Positions 1 through 13,700 of a stretch of DNA of 64,000 nucleotides are shown in pieces. Within the stretch, counting starts at the first letter, position 1. Every line of letters starts with the position of its first letter. The stretch comes from Triplophysa rosa (taxonomy: Eukaryota; Chordata; Actinopteri; Cypriniformes; Nemacheilidae). A program made the position numbers and the translations under genes. The stretch spans positions 22,677,364 through 22,741,363 of the forward strand of contig NC_079898.1 of the NCBI RefSeq assembly GCF_024868665.1. Direction: 5' to 3'. The notes below the pieces were generated by a model that worked only from the letters and a program-made list of their open reading frames with translations, had not been told where the DNA came from and searched no databases.

Positions 1-1500
1 CTACAAACTTTGCTCGCTGCTGCCGCTCTTTGAGATTTACCCACTCAAGTTTGGTATCTTTGTAAAGCTTTGAATTTCTGCTTTCGTGTTGATCTACTCT
101 CCACAATGTCATTACAGCGGTAAGCCAATAGAGAGCTTTAAAACAAACCTGTTTCTTCTTTGCAACGGCCAGCGCCTCTGATGGACGACTTTAAAAGGCG
201 TTTTTTCAATATTTTTTTTGCGCACTCAGATTCCATATTTTCAAATAGTTGTATCTTGGACAAATATTGTCCTATCCTAACAAACCATACATTCGTGGAA
301 AAAGCAGAATAGCTTCCATCCAGTATGCCCTGAGATAGCTGAAGTCATTTATAATCTCCCTACAGTTGATTAAAATTAGGCAGCTTTACATCATGGGGAC
401 ATTTTCAGCATGTTGATTATGACCTTTTGTTTTGTTTGACATTCTCAAAGGCTTTTGCCGTCTTATCAAATCAGTGGTGGTTAACACTTGCTCTGTCGTT
501 CCAGGCCTGAATCTGAGTGTGCATGTGTGTGTGAATGCATGCTTTGGGCTAGAAGCCATTTTGATTATTCATGATCATCCCAGGTCTGTAACACAAAATG
601 TGTTTTGAATATTGGTTGATGCTCTGTTGTCTTTTGTGATATGCGGCAAAAGAAAGATGATATTCTCCTGTGTCTAACATGATCCAGATTACCCGTCTTT
701 CTATTCTAACTATCCAAAATGACAAATCTCACTTTTTGTATGCATTTTACATCAGATGTGTGAACGTTTGTGCGCGAGAGCTTTGTTGCACTCTGATTTG
801 TTTTCCATTACAAATGAAAGTTATGTTTAAATCATGACCACTTCCCAGTCAAAGCTCTGGAATGTCTATCCAAACATCAGCATAGCACAATCAATACATT
901 TTTAAGAGGCTTTGCTCCTTCTTGCGAATTATGCAGTCTGTTTTATGCATGTATGACTCAGGCTGAGCCACTGCAGTGATTGCCAGGGAAAGATATTTTT
1001 ACAACAAAAAGAATTAGACAAATGCCAAGTACATCACAAATCTGTCATCATTTTATTGAAAGTATAATATGAGATGATTATTGAAGCATCAATGTCAATA
1101 TATCCATAGCTTTGTGGTACACTAGGCTCTATGAAATACCTGTCAAACCCCATATGTTTGTAAGTTTGGACATATTGGAAGTTCTGGAAGAACACTTTCC
1201 TATCGTGGGGTGTCTGTTCAACCATGGGCATGTTTGGCCTTGTAAAAATGTCAGACTTCTATGCTGTGCTAATGGCTCACACTGCAATATCGTTCAGATG
1301 TAATTTATACGTTTGGCTACCAAACCTGAAATTTAATGTCAAGCATGTTCTTCACTGACACTTGTCTCCTTGGTTACCAAAAAGAGTAACTTAAACCAAA
1401 GTCCCTAAATTGAAAACGATGCTGTTATGCATAGTCTAAACAATGGATGTATTTCACTATTAATAATCTATATGACAAACGTGATTAAAACAAAATATCG
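1..1500. other. Sequence upstream of golga7b, no gene seen
   Basis: Short frames on both strands show no recognisable protein and no splice-joined structure. A diverged copy of the element seen whole at 56094-56514 lies at 174-292. Otherwise nothing is supported. Confidence 0.6.
174..292 (+). repeat. Partial copy of the TIR element found at 56094-56514
   Basis: The stretch from GCCTCTGAT through TTGTCCTATCCTAACAAACC aligns in the same orientation with about 56298-56415, with several small differences. The terminal inverted repeats are missing, so this is an internal fragment of an old DNA element. Confidence 0.7.
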
Positions 1501-1718
1501 ATTAAGGCGTGATCTGCTCTACTGGTGGTTTCAAGTTTGCTCTCCGAGTCTCCCTGTGCATCCACAGACATGAAAGGCACATGCTGTGTGTATTTAGACA
1601 CTCCTCCAAGTCCGATGGTGCTCCACCCTTTCCATCGCGGTCCTCTCTCCATCCGTTCCTGTCCCACGAATGGAGAGGATTGCAGCACCGGGACAGATCC
1701 TCCACCGACTCCGGAGTC

Positions 1719-1730
1719 ATGGCGACAGAG
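1719..1730 (+). CDS. golga7b: golga7b coding exon 1
   Basis: Only four codons, MATE, followed by the donor GTAGGA at 1731. It is too short to be found as an open reading frame; it is placed because family members begin MATE and because it joins in phase 0 to exon 2. Upstream sequence from about 1500 is relatively GC-rich and probably 5' UTR. Confidence 0.85.
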
Positions 1731-4700
1731 GTAGGATTTTTTTAACACATTCGTACGAGCTGCGAGATAAACGTTCTGTGCGGTATTTCAGTCCTGCGGA
1801 TAGCAGGTGCGTTTAATCAACGAGGTTTCTATGAAGTTATCTTGACACCTGCTGTGGGTCTGAACCATAGTCACGATGTTTCCTGTACAAATGCTTTCGC
1901 GTTTAATGAAACCAATAAAGAATTGCAATCGTCGTGTTTGTGGATCGTTTATTCTATAGGTTAGTTGTTCGTTGAAATTAGCCAAAAGTTGGCATTTTGA
2001 GGCGAAGAACACAGTGTTGTGCAAACAGCAGACGGGGTTTACTGATATTATTCAGCACCCTGGACAGAGACGCAAACACACAAACCGAATGAAGATCCAT
2101 CGCGTAACAACGCGCACTGAAAGTATTTGCACCTTTAAAACCACAACAACAACAAGCAACAATGTCTTGCCTCTGATGTAAAACGAACATAAATTCCTGT
2201 GGGGGAAGCGACGCGTGCTGTGAACGACAGAGGAAAGACACGTTGGATTGTTAAAGGTGTAGCTAGTTCTTACTTTAAAATCGGATTGATAACTGTTGCC
2301 GTCCGACTGCCGATTGACCAAATGAGTGCGTTTACAGGTGTAAGACTTTATTAGTTGCATCATCTTGGTTAGGGATTTGAGCAAACCCCTAACATGAAGT
2401 ATTAAACTTGCACATACTTTATATTTGTTATGTACAAGAATACTTTAAATAGTGTTTTTTTACCTGTTAGATTTTTGTCAAGCAACCCGAACACCTCAGC
2501 AAACCCCAACAATACCCTATAGGGACCACCCAGAACAGCATATAGCACCTGCATAGCAACACCATAACAACCACTTAAAACTTGGTTTCCGAGTACTTCA
2601 GAGATGGCATATTTTTCGTCAACTCCGGAAGGGAGTTCAAATTTTAGCATATCGGTTTCATTGTCCCATAGGTTTTTTGAATGGGTTTTTGGTCAATCGC
2701 TTAAAATAAGGTGTGTGGTTATCAAAACCTCTAGATATTTTCATGTTTTAATCTATGACATAAAACAAACCAGTTGCAACTCGCTTGTGGTTAAAAGCTT
2801 TGTGTCTTAAAAATGGCGGTTGCTAACAAGTTGCTTAAAGCGACTAAGTTACATCTTTTGGCGGGGACGTTAGACGCCATCGTGCATATAAATCTCACAA
2901 ATAATGCGACACGAATCTCTAATATCGTGGATGGGGATTTATTGACCGAGTAATTACTTGCCAGGTGACTCGTTTTTTAATAAAGTTTTGAAAAAGTCGT
3001 CGTCGGTGGTGGTGATATTGATATCGCCTCATATTAGCTCCTGGCGATTGTATTTAGCCTTCAAAATTAACAAATGTTGTGTTAAATTGTAAAGATTATC
3101 TGGACAGACAAAACTTGTATCATAAACCTTTGTTATTCACAGTTCTTATTTTTTACAATCTTTCAAAAGTCTGTGAGGAAAAATGCTTAGGCTTTCGGTC
3201 GAGCGAACCGAACTTCCGAGTTGGCCTACAAAAATACATCATCTCTGCTGTAACCTACTCTATTACCTTGATGAACTAATTTCATTTAGAATTTTTATAT
3301 CGTTTACACAATTCGGTGTTTTACCATGGTTAAAGGAGTTTTAGGCACCTTTGTTAAAATATTTTAAGATCCATTGTAATGTGTTTTTTTAGGGGGGAGG
3401 GTTACTGTTTAACTAATCATGCAAAGGCATAAGTCATGTCAAATAGAAAGAAACGACAAGAACTGTGCATGAAAATAAATTTGACTTATACGTCACAGTA
3501 TGCATCACTACACTGTCATGGTTCTGCCTCTCTTTTTCTTGGTCTTGTGGCAGAGCCATGGCAGAACCCCATGTTTCATGTGGAGGGAGAGTTTTGGCCC
3601 TGTTGGCCTTCCATTCTCTCTCTGGTCCTGTCTCTGTTCCCGCCCTTTCGTTGCCTCATTATTGATTGTTAGTTAGTTCATGCCCCACACCTGTTCCCTT
3701 TACAAGGTCCCTGTGTTTTCTGTCCTGTGCTGGTTCATTGTCATTTGTTTGGTGAGTTCGTTCCGTGTCCTCGTGGTTGTTCCTGCTCGTATTCCTGTCT
3801 AGTTAAGTTTGGTTTACTGTATATGAGTTTATGTCAAGTGTTTATTCTGTCAAGTTAGTGAGTCTACGTCGTGTTTAGTCTGGAGATATTGTTCCCACTG
3901 TCATTGTATTTTACCCCCTTGTGGGTTTTTGTTTTGTGCGTTTTATTATTTATTAAATATCTTGTTAACCCCTTACCCGCTGTCTGCGTCTGGGTCCTCC
4001 GTTCTTTGTATCCCTGTGACTCACCCCGTTACGTGACATACACATTGACAAAAAACACCACATGTTGTCCACATTAGTCATATAATCAGTCCTTCCAAGC
4101 AGCAGTTATTTATATTCAGGCACTTGTATGGATTGCATGGCAACCTGCTTTCTGTCTTTTTACTAATCTTAATTACAGATTTATCCAAAAGGCATGCAAA
4201 TCCCTCCAGTGAGAATATACAATGAGAATCCACCGTTTGTAATGTATTCAGGGAAAGAAGCAATTGCATCCTTCAGTAACCTAGTTTTCTCTTTGGCTAG
4301 GATATGCTGATTGAAACTGATTGTAAACTTATGACAGGAAAAGCATTTTTGTGACAATGTATAAGAACAACGGTCATACACTTGCTCTGGGCATCTTGTG
4401 GTCTTGTCGGCCTGCATCCTGTTCATTGCCATTAAAGTGATTGTAATGAGTCATCCGAATGTTCCCAGAATCCCTCGGTTCACTGGTCAGTTCAGCGTTC
4501 AGTGCTGCAGAACTGCAAGTTTATTTTTCTAAAGCTTCTTTAGATGGCTCGCTTATTTTCTTGAAGTCAACAAGCTCCGTGACAAGGCTTCCTATATCAA
4601 GGTACAATTAATTCTTAAAATAACCACGGCTTAAAATAGACCAGGTTGTGTTATGCTAGCTCTGGGGCGACTGTGACAACTGATGTGTTTGTTTATTGAG

Positions 4701-7700
4701 CAGAGCTGCTGTGTTAGAGAGTCTTTGGTGGATTAGGTGCTATTCTACTGCCTAGATGAAACTTCTGCAGTGTACAAAATGGTAACATGCAATTTTACCC
4801 TTAAGGATCTATCTCTGAATTTTGTGGATGTAGTTACATTGTCATTTTATTCTACTGTTAAGAACAGTTCAAGTGCAAGTCAGAGTTTTAATCTTTGTGC
4901 CAAAACATCTATATGAATCACTTTCTTGGCATCACATTTTGTTAGATGAACCCAAATGTCCCCAAACGGGAGGTTTTGCTAGTTTTAAATCAACTTCAAA
5001 GTAAAACCATACACAAAGGCAATCTTTATATCCCACCGTCTCCGTGAGACATGAAAATACATTTCAAATTGAATTTGTCAGGAATATACAGCTTTACAGT
5101 AATACAATCACATATGTGTTAAAGCGATTTTTGGGCCTGATTACAAGAAAGGAGAAAAGACTAAGAGGTAGTGGAAATGAGTACATGGCAATGCAAGACA
5201 GAATGCAGTTCTACAATGTAACAGCCCCCTTAAAGTGTCACGGCTATAACAACCTGTAATTTGTTTAATGTGACCCTAGAGCCCTGTGCACTCTTTATCT
5301 TTGCTAGCATTTCGAGAGGGACGGCCCTTTAAAGTCCAGCTTCATTTTCTAATGGCATGACATGCATGCACTATTTACATTCAATGAATAGTGCTAAACT
5401 GTTTAAACAAGTAAATGGCAGATGTTAAGCATTTGTGAGCTCAGTTAAAATCAGGCAATCTGAATGCAACTAGCATAAATGAAGCGGTGATGCTTTATAA
5501 ATAGTAATTAAATTCTAAAATAAGTGTCGTATTGAATGGTTTTGGTACATTAGATACACATTGGCCTAGGCATTTTCAAACGTTTTTCAACTAACCGCCT
5601 TATTGACCAACAAGTGTCATTCTTTGATATTTATACAGAATTGTTTATACAGCCTGTCTGTTTGGACTGGGCAAGAGTGCTTAATAAAAACACAGAACTG
5701 CATTTTTCTGGACAAAAATCACAAAAATTGGGTTACAATCTACAAAGAGTACAAAAAATGGTTTTGTTTCCAGTTGCTTATAGGTAGTTAGCCATGTAAA
5801 ATGATTGCTGAAAAAGTCCGCTTGTCAAGCATACAAATGACGTTCGATTCCGCGGTAAATGTCTGTTACCATAGTGACCGGAACTCAACGAATCAAAGAT
5901 GGCGACGCCCAATATCACAACTGCCGTGAAGTACCAACGAGCCTCATCGAGACACATTGGTTCATTAAATCTTACCAGACAGCTTTGAAGGTTTTATTTA
6001 TAACCGAGTGCGGAACATCTTACAAAAACAATGGGAATATCCCCAGTGAAAGATAGCAACTGGATGTAAAACCTTCGGATGGCATGCAGCTCATACATCT
6101 GTAAGATTCTGGAACTTACTGTAAATGCGATCCTCATTCTTTGGGTGTGAATGTAGTTTAACACTAAAACATGACTTACAAATAAATGGCACTTGGTTTC
6201 TATTTGGTTTGAGCATAAATCACTTATTAACATGCTTAAAGGGGTGCTGCAACGGTGTGTCATGAATTCTGACTTCTTTACAATGTTTAACGTGCCGTCT
6301 TCTCATGCTTAACATGGTCAACTTGTCAAAAAACGAGTTGGGTGTATTACGTAGTATTTCTGTGCTCGATACACTCCCCCAGCGATCGTACAGGTTTCGG
6401 AAAGTTTTTTTCGAACGAATAAAACTGTTTCGTAACAATTTTTCTTAGTCCCTTATTGGACAATTCTCCCGGAAAAGCATGCGGCACGCCCACGCAGCAG
6501 CAAGGAGAGCAGGAGAAGGAGCACGCGCAGACGTCACTTTCACTTGTGTGCAGGAGAGAGAGAGAGCATACGTTCGCGAAGTTCAGGTGTTTGTTTGTTC
6601 ACTTTATTTGGGTGATGAATGTTATATAAACGGTGGATATAACGCTGGATTTGGAGATCGTTTGAAACTGATATATGGAGCCGTCCCAGCGCTAAAAGAT
6701 GCGGTGAGTGAAACTGATGTCTGTGTTTTGTTGGCAATGGGTGCGCACGTGCTTTAGTTCAGCCTACCCCTCCCCCCCGCACGCGCCGTATGCTTTCGGA
6801 AAATATCCTACAGCTGTATCTATCTTTTATAAATGTGATCAAACTAAATACTCTTCGAAGATACGAAGTATGCAATACTACTCTTTAGGTTCTCAAGATT
6901 ATTATGAGATTGGCAGAAACCGCGTGTGTTAGGGCCGCTTTAAGAATGCATACAGGGTCTACGTAAAAGCAAATGAGTCTCTTGAGGGACTGGAAACTGA
7001 GCTGATCATCTCCTGGCATCTCCTGGCAAAGTAATGCAAATTTAAGTCTGCAGTATAAAAAAAAGACATCTGCACAAAACTGAAATTACATTGATCTATG
7101 AGAGAGAAAAATAGGTTACAGTTTTGTGAACAATATTTGATAAGCATGACTAGAAGATGTTACAGAACAGTCCAAGAAATATTTGTGTTTACCCAGAATG
7201 AAAAATGAACATCTACCATCATTTGTGTCTCATGACAGATTTGTTCCTAGATAGCAAATCTAATAAAGCCACATAAAATTGTCCAGGGTTAGATGACAAT
7301 AGGCAGCTGGTTTGTATATCAGCTAGCACAAACATGATTAAAGTGGATATTATATTGCATTTTAATGCATTCAGTGTCTTATGTGCTGGTTAAAACCGAG
7401 CCCATTTGATGACTTACTCCTCTGTGAAATAGGTCCAAACCATTGCTAAACACCCGACCCTCTGGGGCAGGAAGGAGAATTCTCCCTTATAACATGCATG
7501 CCTATAAAGCAGCACCAAACTGAAATGAGAGAGCGAGTCTTCCATCTTTTGGATCCTCTGTGGTGTCTCTTACGAGTTTGAGAGCACATCAGCATTTCCC
7601 CTTTTCTGTGGGAAGAAACCTGAGACCTGTAAGTGTTATGCTTCTGTCACATCTGTTTAAAATCATTTCTCTCATACACATGGGAAGAGAGGGAAAATGC

Positions 7701-10700
7701 CCTGGGAGGCCATGAAGTCTTGACTCTACACATCTTTCTTCCTAATATGCCTCTGCAGATGTGCTCGGCTACTTATGAAATACTTCCCAATGTTGGCAGC
7801 ATCTCGAATCAACCTCCGAACCCAGATGTTCCTGCTGAATGGACAGTTTCATAAAGATTCAGAACCTCTGCCTCAACAGATTCATTTTAATTGGCTGCTG
7901 CTGCTGCTGCTATCCCCCCGCTGAGGGTTGAGATGGCCAGTGAAGCTAATGGTCTCACAGGAATATCCTCATATTCACCTATGGGGCTTACCAGTTACAG
8001 GCTAACTTTGACAAGATTTATAGTCATTTGGTGGTTTGTCACCTGCAAGCTGAGAGGGGGAGAAGTCAGCTTAGTGTGGTTTGGTTCTTTTGAAGGCGAA
8101 CTAAAAACTGGATTTGCTAACGTTTTGCAGGTTTGATGTCAATGACAATGTGGGGGTAAATGTAGCGTTTTACTAAGATATGCATAAAACTACCTCATTT
8201 ACAAAGAGTATATTTTAGAATATATGGGTTGACAAATATAACAAATGCGTACTATGGTGTGACAGCAAAAATGAAGAAAATAAACGAACAACGAAGATAA
8301 TCTCTTATGCTATTTTATATGATAAAAATATAGTATTTTAATTATATATTATAAATATTTAAGATCAAAATAAAATTATATTATTAACAGTCTGTTTTCT
8401 AAATGTTTGCTGTCACACCATAAGGACACATGTGTGGTAACTACCCACATACATTGTATGAGATGTACACGTGCGTGGCAAAAAATATTTTCATTAAGAG
8501 TAAATTCACATTAAAATGTTGTTTTCGTTTCTAGAAGAATTCAACACTGGCCAAATAGTAATTCAAGTGGCCCTATTTGAGCATTGTATTGACTGCAAAA
8601 ACAAGTTCAGAACATGAATGTTGAGTGTTTCAAATGGTGCATAGTTTTTGATAGCTGATTGAATATTAATGTAAAACAAAGGTGATGAAAAATGCAGACA
8701 CGCTAAAAACCTTCATGGGCCCTTTGCATGTTATGGGGTTAAGCAATAAAGGATTTACAGATTTGGCATCAAGGAAATTCAAAAATTAAAGCAATGTGAA
8801 TTTAAAAAATATAATATGAATATAAAACTGTGAGGCAACATCTGTTCAAAGAATTTCAATTTTGCATTTCCTTCCTACTTTCAAAGTCGTGTTACCTTCT
8901 TTGCAAAACACAGCATATAGATGTAAAAAAAATTGGGGTGGCAAGTCATTGATGACAAATACATCGGCAAATATGGTATTCCTATGCAGTAAACGAGCAC
9001 CGTAAACATATCTATTTTACGTCCAAGACTTGTGTTAGCCAGTATTCTTTCTTACAGTACATCTATGACAATGTCTGTGTGTCATCAGTCTGCATTCCTT
9101 CTTGACTGTGTATTTGTAGTTCCACAACCTTCAAGAGTTGCGTCACAGTGCATCTCTGGCCACCAAGGTCTTCGTTCAGAGAGACTACAGTGACGGTACC
9201 ATCTGCAAATTCCAAACAAAGTTTCCCGCAGAGCTGGACAGCAGAGTAAGTTTCTTTCGCCAGAACCAGAGGAGAAATCCATAATTGTATTGTTTAAAAT
9301 CAATGAGGGAAGAGCAAACATTTTTTGTACCCTTTAGGAGCAAGGGTTTGGACGTATCATTAGTCATTTTTTTGGTTGCTTATCCCACAAGCCACTGTAC
9401 ACTTTAAACTCGCTCTTATAATCCAAAGAGGATCTTACCATGAAAAGTCAGATTTATCTTGATGTTTTCTAAGTAAACAAGGCAAAATATTCCTCAAATC
9501 TCAAATCCCCAGTCAAAAGTTTGTACATAGGACAAATATATTACAATGCTGTACAAAACAAATAGAAATTACGATACTCCTACTTTGATCTTAGGTCAAT
9601 TCAATTATCTTAATGACTGTTGAGTTTTTCATGAATGAAGGTATCTAATTGAATTTTATATGTTTAATGTTGTTAGTGTAAAAGCTCAAATTTGATCTGA
9701 CTGTTGCGTGCAGATCGAAAGGAGCTTGTTTGAAGAAACGATAAAGACCTTCAACTGCTTTTACGCCGAGGCTGAGAAGATCAGCGGTCAGTCGTATTTC
9801 GAGGGCTGTCTGGCATGTGCTACGGCCTACATCATTTTCCTGTGCATGGAGACACGCTATGAAAAGGTATTGAGATAAAGTCTCTTGCTTCATTTACATT
9901 ACATATCTAGACATCCTGACCCATGAAGGCTTTGAAGATCAAAGAGGAACCTTCAAACCTGCTCACCCAAGGATTCGAAAAAAGTCTAAACATTAGAAAG
10001 TTTCACGAACATTTTGATGTGCCGGCCCATTCGACTCTGACCACACACACGTACCCAGCAAGAGATGGAAATCACTTTTGATTAGCAGTCAAAAGGAACT
10101 GAGATAAGGTTTGATATATACGTGACTATGCCCCACTTAAACAATGGTTCCTTTGAGGAGAGCACCTGTCCGCCAGTGAGCATACCTGACCGAATCACAA
10201 CATGGCATTTACAGTACACTGTGGTACACTTTCAAAAGATGACTAATTACACCTCGCAGGTGTGCGTCACCCGACAGGCACCGAGATACACCGGGAAATT
10301 GAAAGTCACGCTCTCTCTCTCTTTACACACATTCATCTTCATTCTTTAATGTTTGAAAAGTGACGTTCATGCTTGGCCACATCTGTGTAACTTTTGAGGT
10401 CAAGTCAGGCTTTCCCCAGAGATAATTGTAAACTCAAGACTGTAAAAGTGCCCCCTAATGCGAACCCCGAAAGAAATCCACCCACTGAAGATGAGCAGCT
10501 TTGTATGGAGCCCAAAGTCAAAAAAATGCCATTGAAGTTGGAAAAAAGGTATTTTAATGTGTACTTTAGAGATGGTCCCTAAATACACGAAAGTTTAATG
10601 TCAAACCAACTTTATGCCAGTGAAACGCGGCAATGAATGCATGCTTTATATGCGCCACGCACTCGTGTGTAAACACATTAGGACAATTTATATATAAAAC

Positions 10701-13700
10701 AGTATACAATATTGGTTAATGTTCCTGTAGGAAGGAGCTTGTTCTGTTGACAGACAGAGGCTTCAATTCCGCGAGTAGGCTACAGTTTGCAAAATCGTGC
10801 GCATGGATTGCGAAAGCGTGGGCACAGATTATGAATTCGTGGGTACAGATTTCAAAAACTGAGGGGACGGTTTACAAAACCGAGAGCACGGATTGTAAAC
10901 TCGTGGGTACAGTTTATTAATCCGAGAGCACGGTTTTGTAAACTGAGGGAACGAATTACAAAACTGTGGCCACGGATTTGCGGGTCTTGTTTTTTTTTCT
11001 CCGAGGGGTGACCAGACGGGCTCCGTAGCTTTGTTTGTCGCTCCAGCTGACGGGGGAGGCCACACATGAATGGACACCAATGATTTCCTTCATGCTTCAG
11101 GATACAGCCAGATAAGCATCTTCTTCAAAGATGAGTGATTGCACAAGTCAGGACAACAGAGACAAAGATTTAAAACTCGCTGTGCAGTGTCAGGCATCAT
11201 CGCTTAAGATCGTAGATCAGAAAATGACCTCTTATTCTGCAAAACAGCAGGGATTCTTAACATGTGTTACAGGCCCCTCCAGCTGATTCACGGGCTTCCC
11301 GAGGAAATGTAAGAGACTAGCAATTACCAATTACACATTTTATTAAATAATTGTGTCAACATGACTTCATGCAAATATACACTACCGATCAAAAGTTTTT
11401 GAACACCTCAGTGAAATGTTTCTCATTTCCTTAACAACCTTTGATCTGAAGGTGCTTAAATGTATCACATTGGTTTCGTAGACAAAACGTAATTTTGCAA
11501 ACGTAAATGTTTTTTGTTACAAAACTAACATTTATTTAATAACAAATGCTTTGATTTTAACAGAATAATAAATAAAGAACAGCCAATGAGAGCACAGAAT
11601 AGATGGAAACTGCTTTACTGTAATGTTGTTTAAAAAGCATCTCAGGGTAAGACTTGATATTGGACTGTAATTGCTTGATAACATTTCTGCAAATTCTAGG
11701 CAAAATGTGACTACACTACAGGTGCTGAAATATAAAAGTGTTTTTTTCAATTCCAACAATTCCAAATTTATTTCATAATTTTGAGGAGTTTAGTATTATT
11801 CTAAATTGTGGAAAAATATGAAATGAATGAGTATAAGTATGAGTAAATAAGTGTTCAAAAACTTTTGACCGGAGCGCATATTTGTACACTATTTGCTGAG
11901 GTCTGGTTATATGGTTTAAAATGGAGAAAATGCTAAGCCAATGTTTTTGATGAAATTTGGCAAAAAGACAGAAACTATAGAAAATATTATTTATTCATAT
12001 TCAAACAAATATGAGTTTATTCTAATAATATTCAAACAATGGTCACAAACAAAGCTCACAAGAAAAAAGCATACATTGACTATCATTTTATATTAGTATT
12101 TTTACATTAATATATTGTTGATCCTCTTGTTTTTGACAACAGCGGTCATTCACTTGGGCTTTGACTGAATTTTTTACAGCCACCTTCTTAAAGCTGAGCT
12201 TCAGTTTACACTCAAAGCACTCAAAGTCACTACTGTATAGTTTATACATAAATAAAACTTTACATTGAATTTATGACAAATGAATGTTTATGTGAATGTG
12301 ATTTTGTGCATTCTTACAGGTTTTGTTCTGGAAGTCTGCACATGTCTGCTAAGCCCAGAACAGATTGGTTTTCCTCTTTTTTTTTCATGGCCAGTTCTGA
12401 AAGCAAGAGAACCGGCCATGGGGGCAGAGAAACACTACATTTTGCTTTGGCCACTTGAAAGAAGTCAAATCAAATAAACCAGAGTAATCTAAATAATATC
12501 CAATCCAATAAATCTCCCTGTGATGTTTGACGTGACTTCAGATTTTAGAGTAACATTCAGACAATTTGAGAGTTTGTTTTTGTTGACTGAGAACATCTTT
12601 GTTCCTTCTCTGATTCCACAGATCCTGAAGAAGGTCAGCATGTATGTTCAGGAGCAGAACGAGAAGATCTATGCACCCAGAGGTTTGCTTCTGACAGATC
12701 CCATTGAGAGAGGAATGAGAGTGATATCCTTTAACACAATGTGATGGTTTTTTTGCAAAACAGTTTGCATTATTAGAAGAGTTGAACATAATCCAGTTGT
12801 GAACTTTACTGAACGATTCTTTTTCTTTACTGCAGAGACTCGTGTCACTTCGTGCTAAATTATTTTCCCATGGCTTTCCCGTCTCCTCTATTCTCTTCCA
12901 CTAAAAAGCATGATGATTTCTATTTGGTTTGGCAAAGCAAAGTCGACACTGTTGTGATTGTGCGGCTACTGAGGTCACACTTCTTCATAAGTGTCCCTTT
13001 AATGAATGCCACATAATATACAAAGAATCTCATCACCCTCGGCTGTTCAACTGAAGTGACACAATGATAATATAGAGCAGAGAGGAAAATGTGTCGTATT
13101 TGTTGGCCTTTATTTCCATTTTCCTGCACAATGGTTGTAACGCTGTGGGAAACTGTGTGAAACCAACAAGGTGCCTTATAGGCAACAAACGCTTTGTTTT
13201 TGTGATTAAAGAATAGCTAGAAAAGGAAAGTTTCTTAAAACTGTTTTAATGCCTTATTCGTGTTTATTTCAAAAGTGTTTAACAGCTGAAGTTTAAAGCC
13301 AACATTCTGAGCCAGACTGAACGTTCGGTTTATGGAATTCATCAAGACTAATAAAAAGCAGAAAAACGTATTTGAAAATAGTTTGTTTACACAGTTGTGG
13401 TTCAGATTGACTCACAGCTTGGAAAATGATACGAGAATGGTGCTTTAATAATAATTAAAGCTATCCAGATTAAAATCAGCCAAAAATGCGTCTTAAAATG
13501 CAATCTAGTTTTGTTGCATTATATCGTGCCACCTTTTTCCAATTAACTTTAGGAGAACACTTCTGTTAATGCTAAAGCTTGAGAATTCACAGCAAATTGC
13601 AAGTTTAACAATATTAAATCTGTTTCCAAGCAACACACCTAATGAGATAGAAAATGTTGCTGATGTTTGAATTTGTCGATTTGAAGCATCAAAGCATCAT

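Larger units (their letters stand above)
1731..9119 (+). other. golga7b: golga7b intron 1 (7.4 kb)
   Basis: No exon of another gene was found. It holds a solo LTR (3514-4038), an interspersed repeat (about 6263-6895), a short GCT run (7893-7911) and AT-rich sequence. Frames such as that at 6479-6757 lie in repeat DNA and are not supported as genes. Confidence 0.7.
9867..12621 (+). other. golga7b: golga7b intron 3
   Basis: A 2.76-kb GT-AG intron. It holds a 21-bp minisatellite (10773-10986) and a Tc1-like fragment (11378-11880); nothing else is supported. Confidence 0.85.

Noticed and set aside
6479..6757. 92-residue plus-strand frame in golga7b intron 1, considered as an alternative first exon
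   Set aside because: The sequence recurs in inverted orientation at 33.7-34.4 kb, so it belongs to an interspersed repeat, and it does not splice in frame to family sequence.
10829..11080. Minus-strand Pro/Cys-rich frames over the minisatellite
   Set aside because: They follow from a tandem repeat whose unit length is a multiple of three and have no family match.
12721..12726. Ordinary GT donor (GTGATA) for golga7b exon 4
   Set aside because: It would delete the conserved Val of GMRVIEIS and ignores the perfect ATATCCTTT three bases later.
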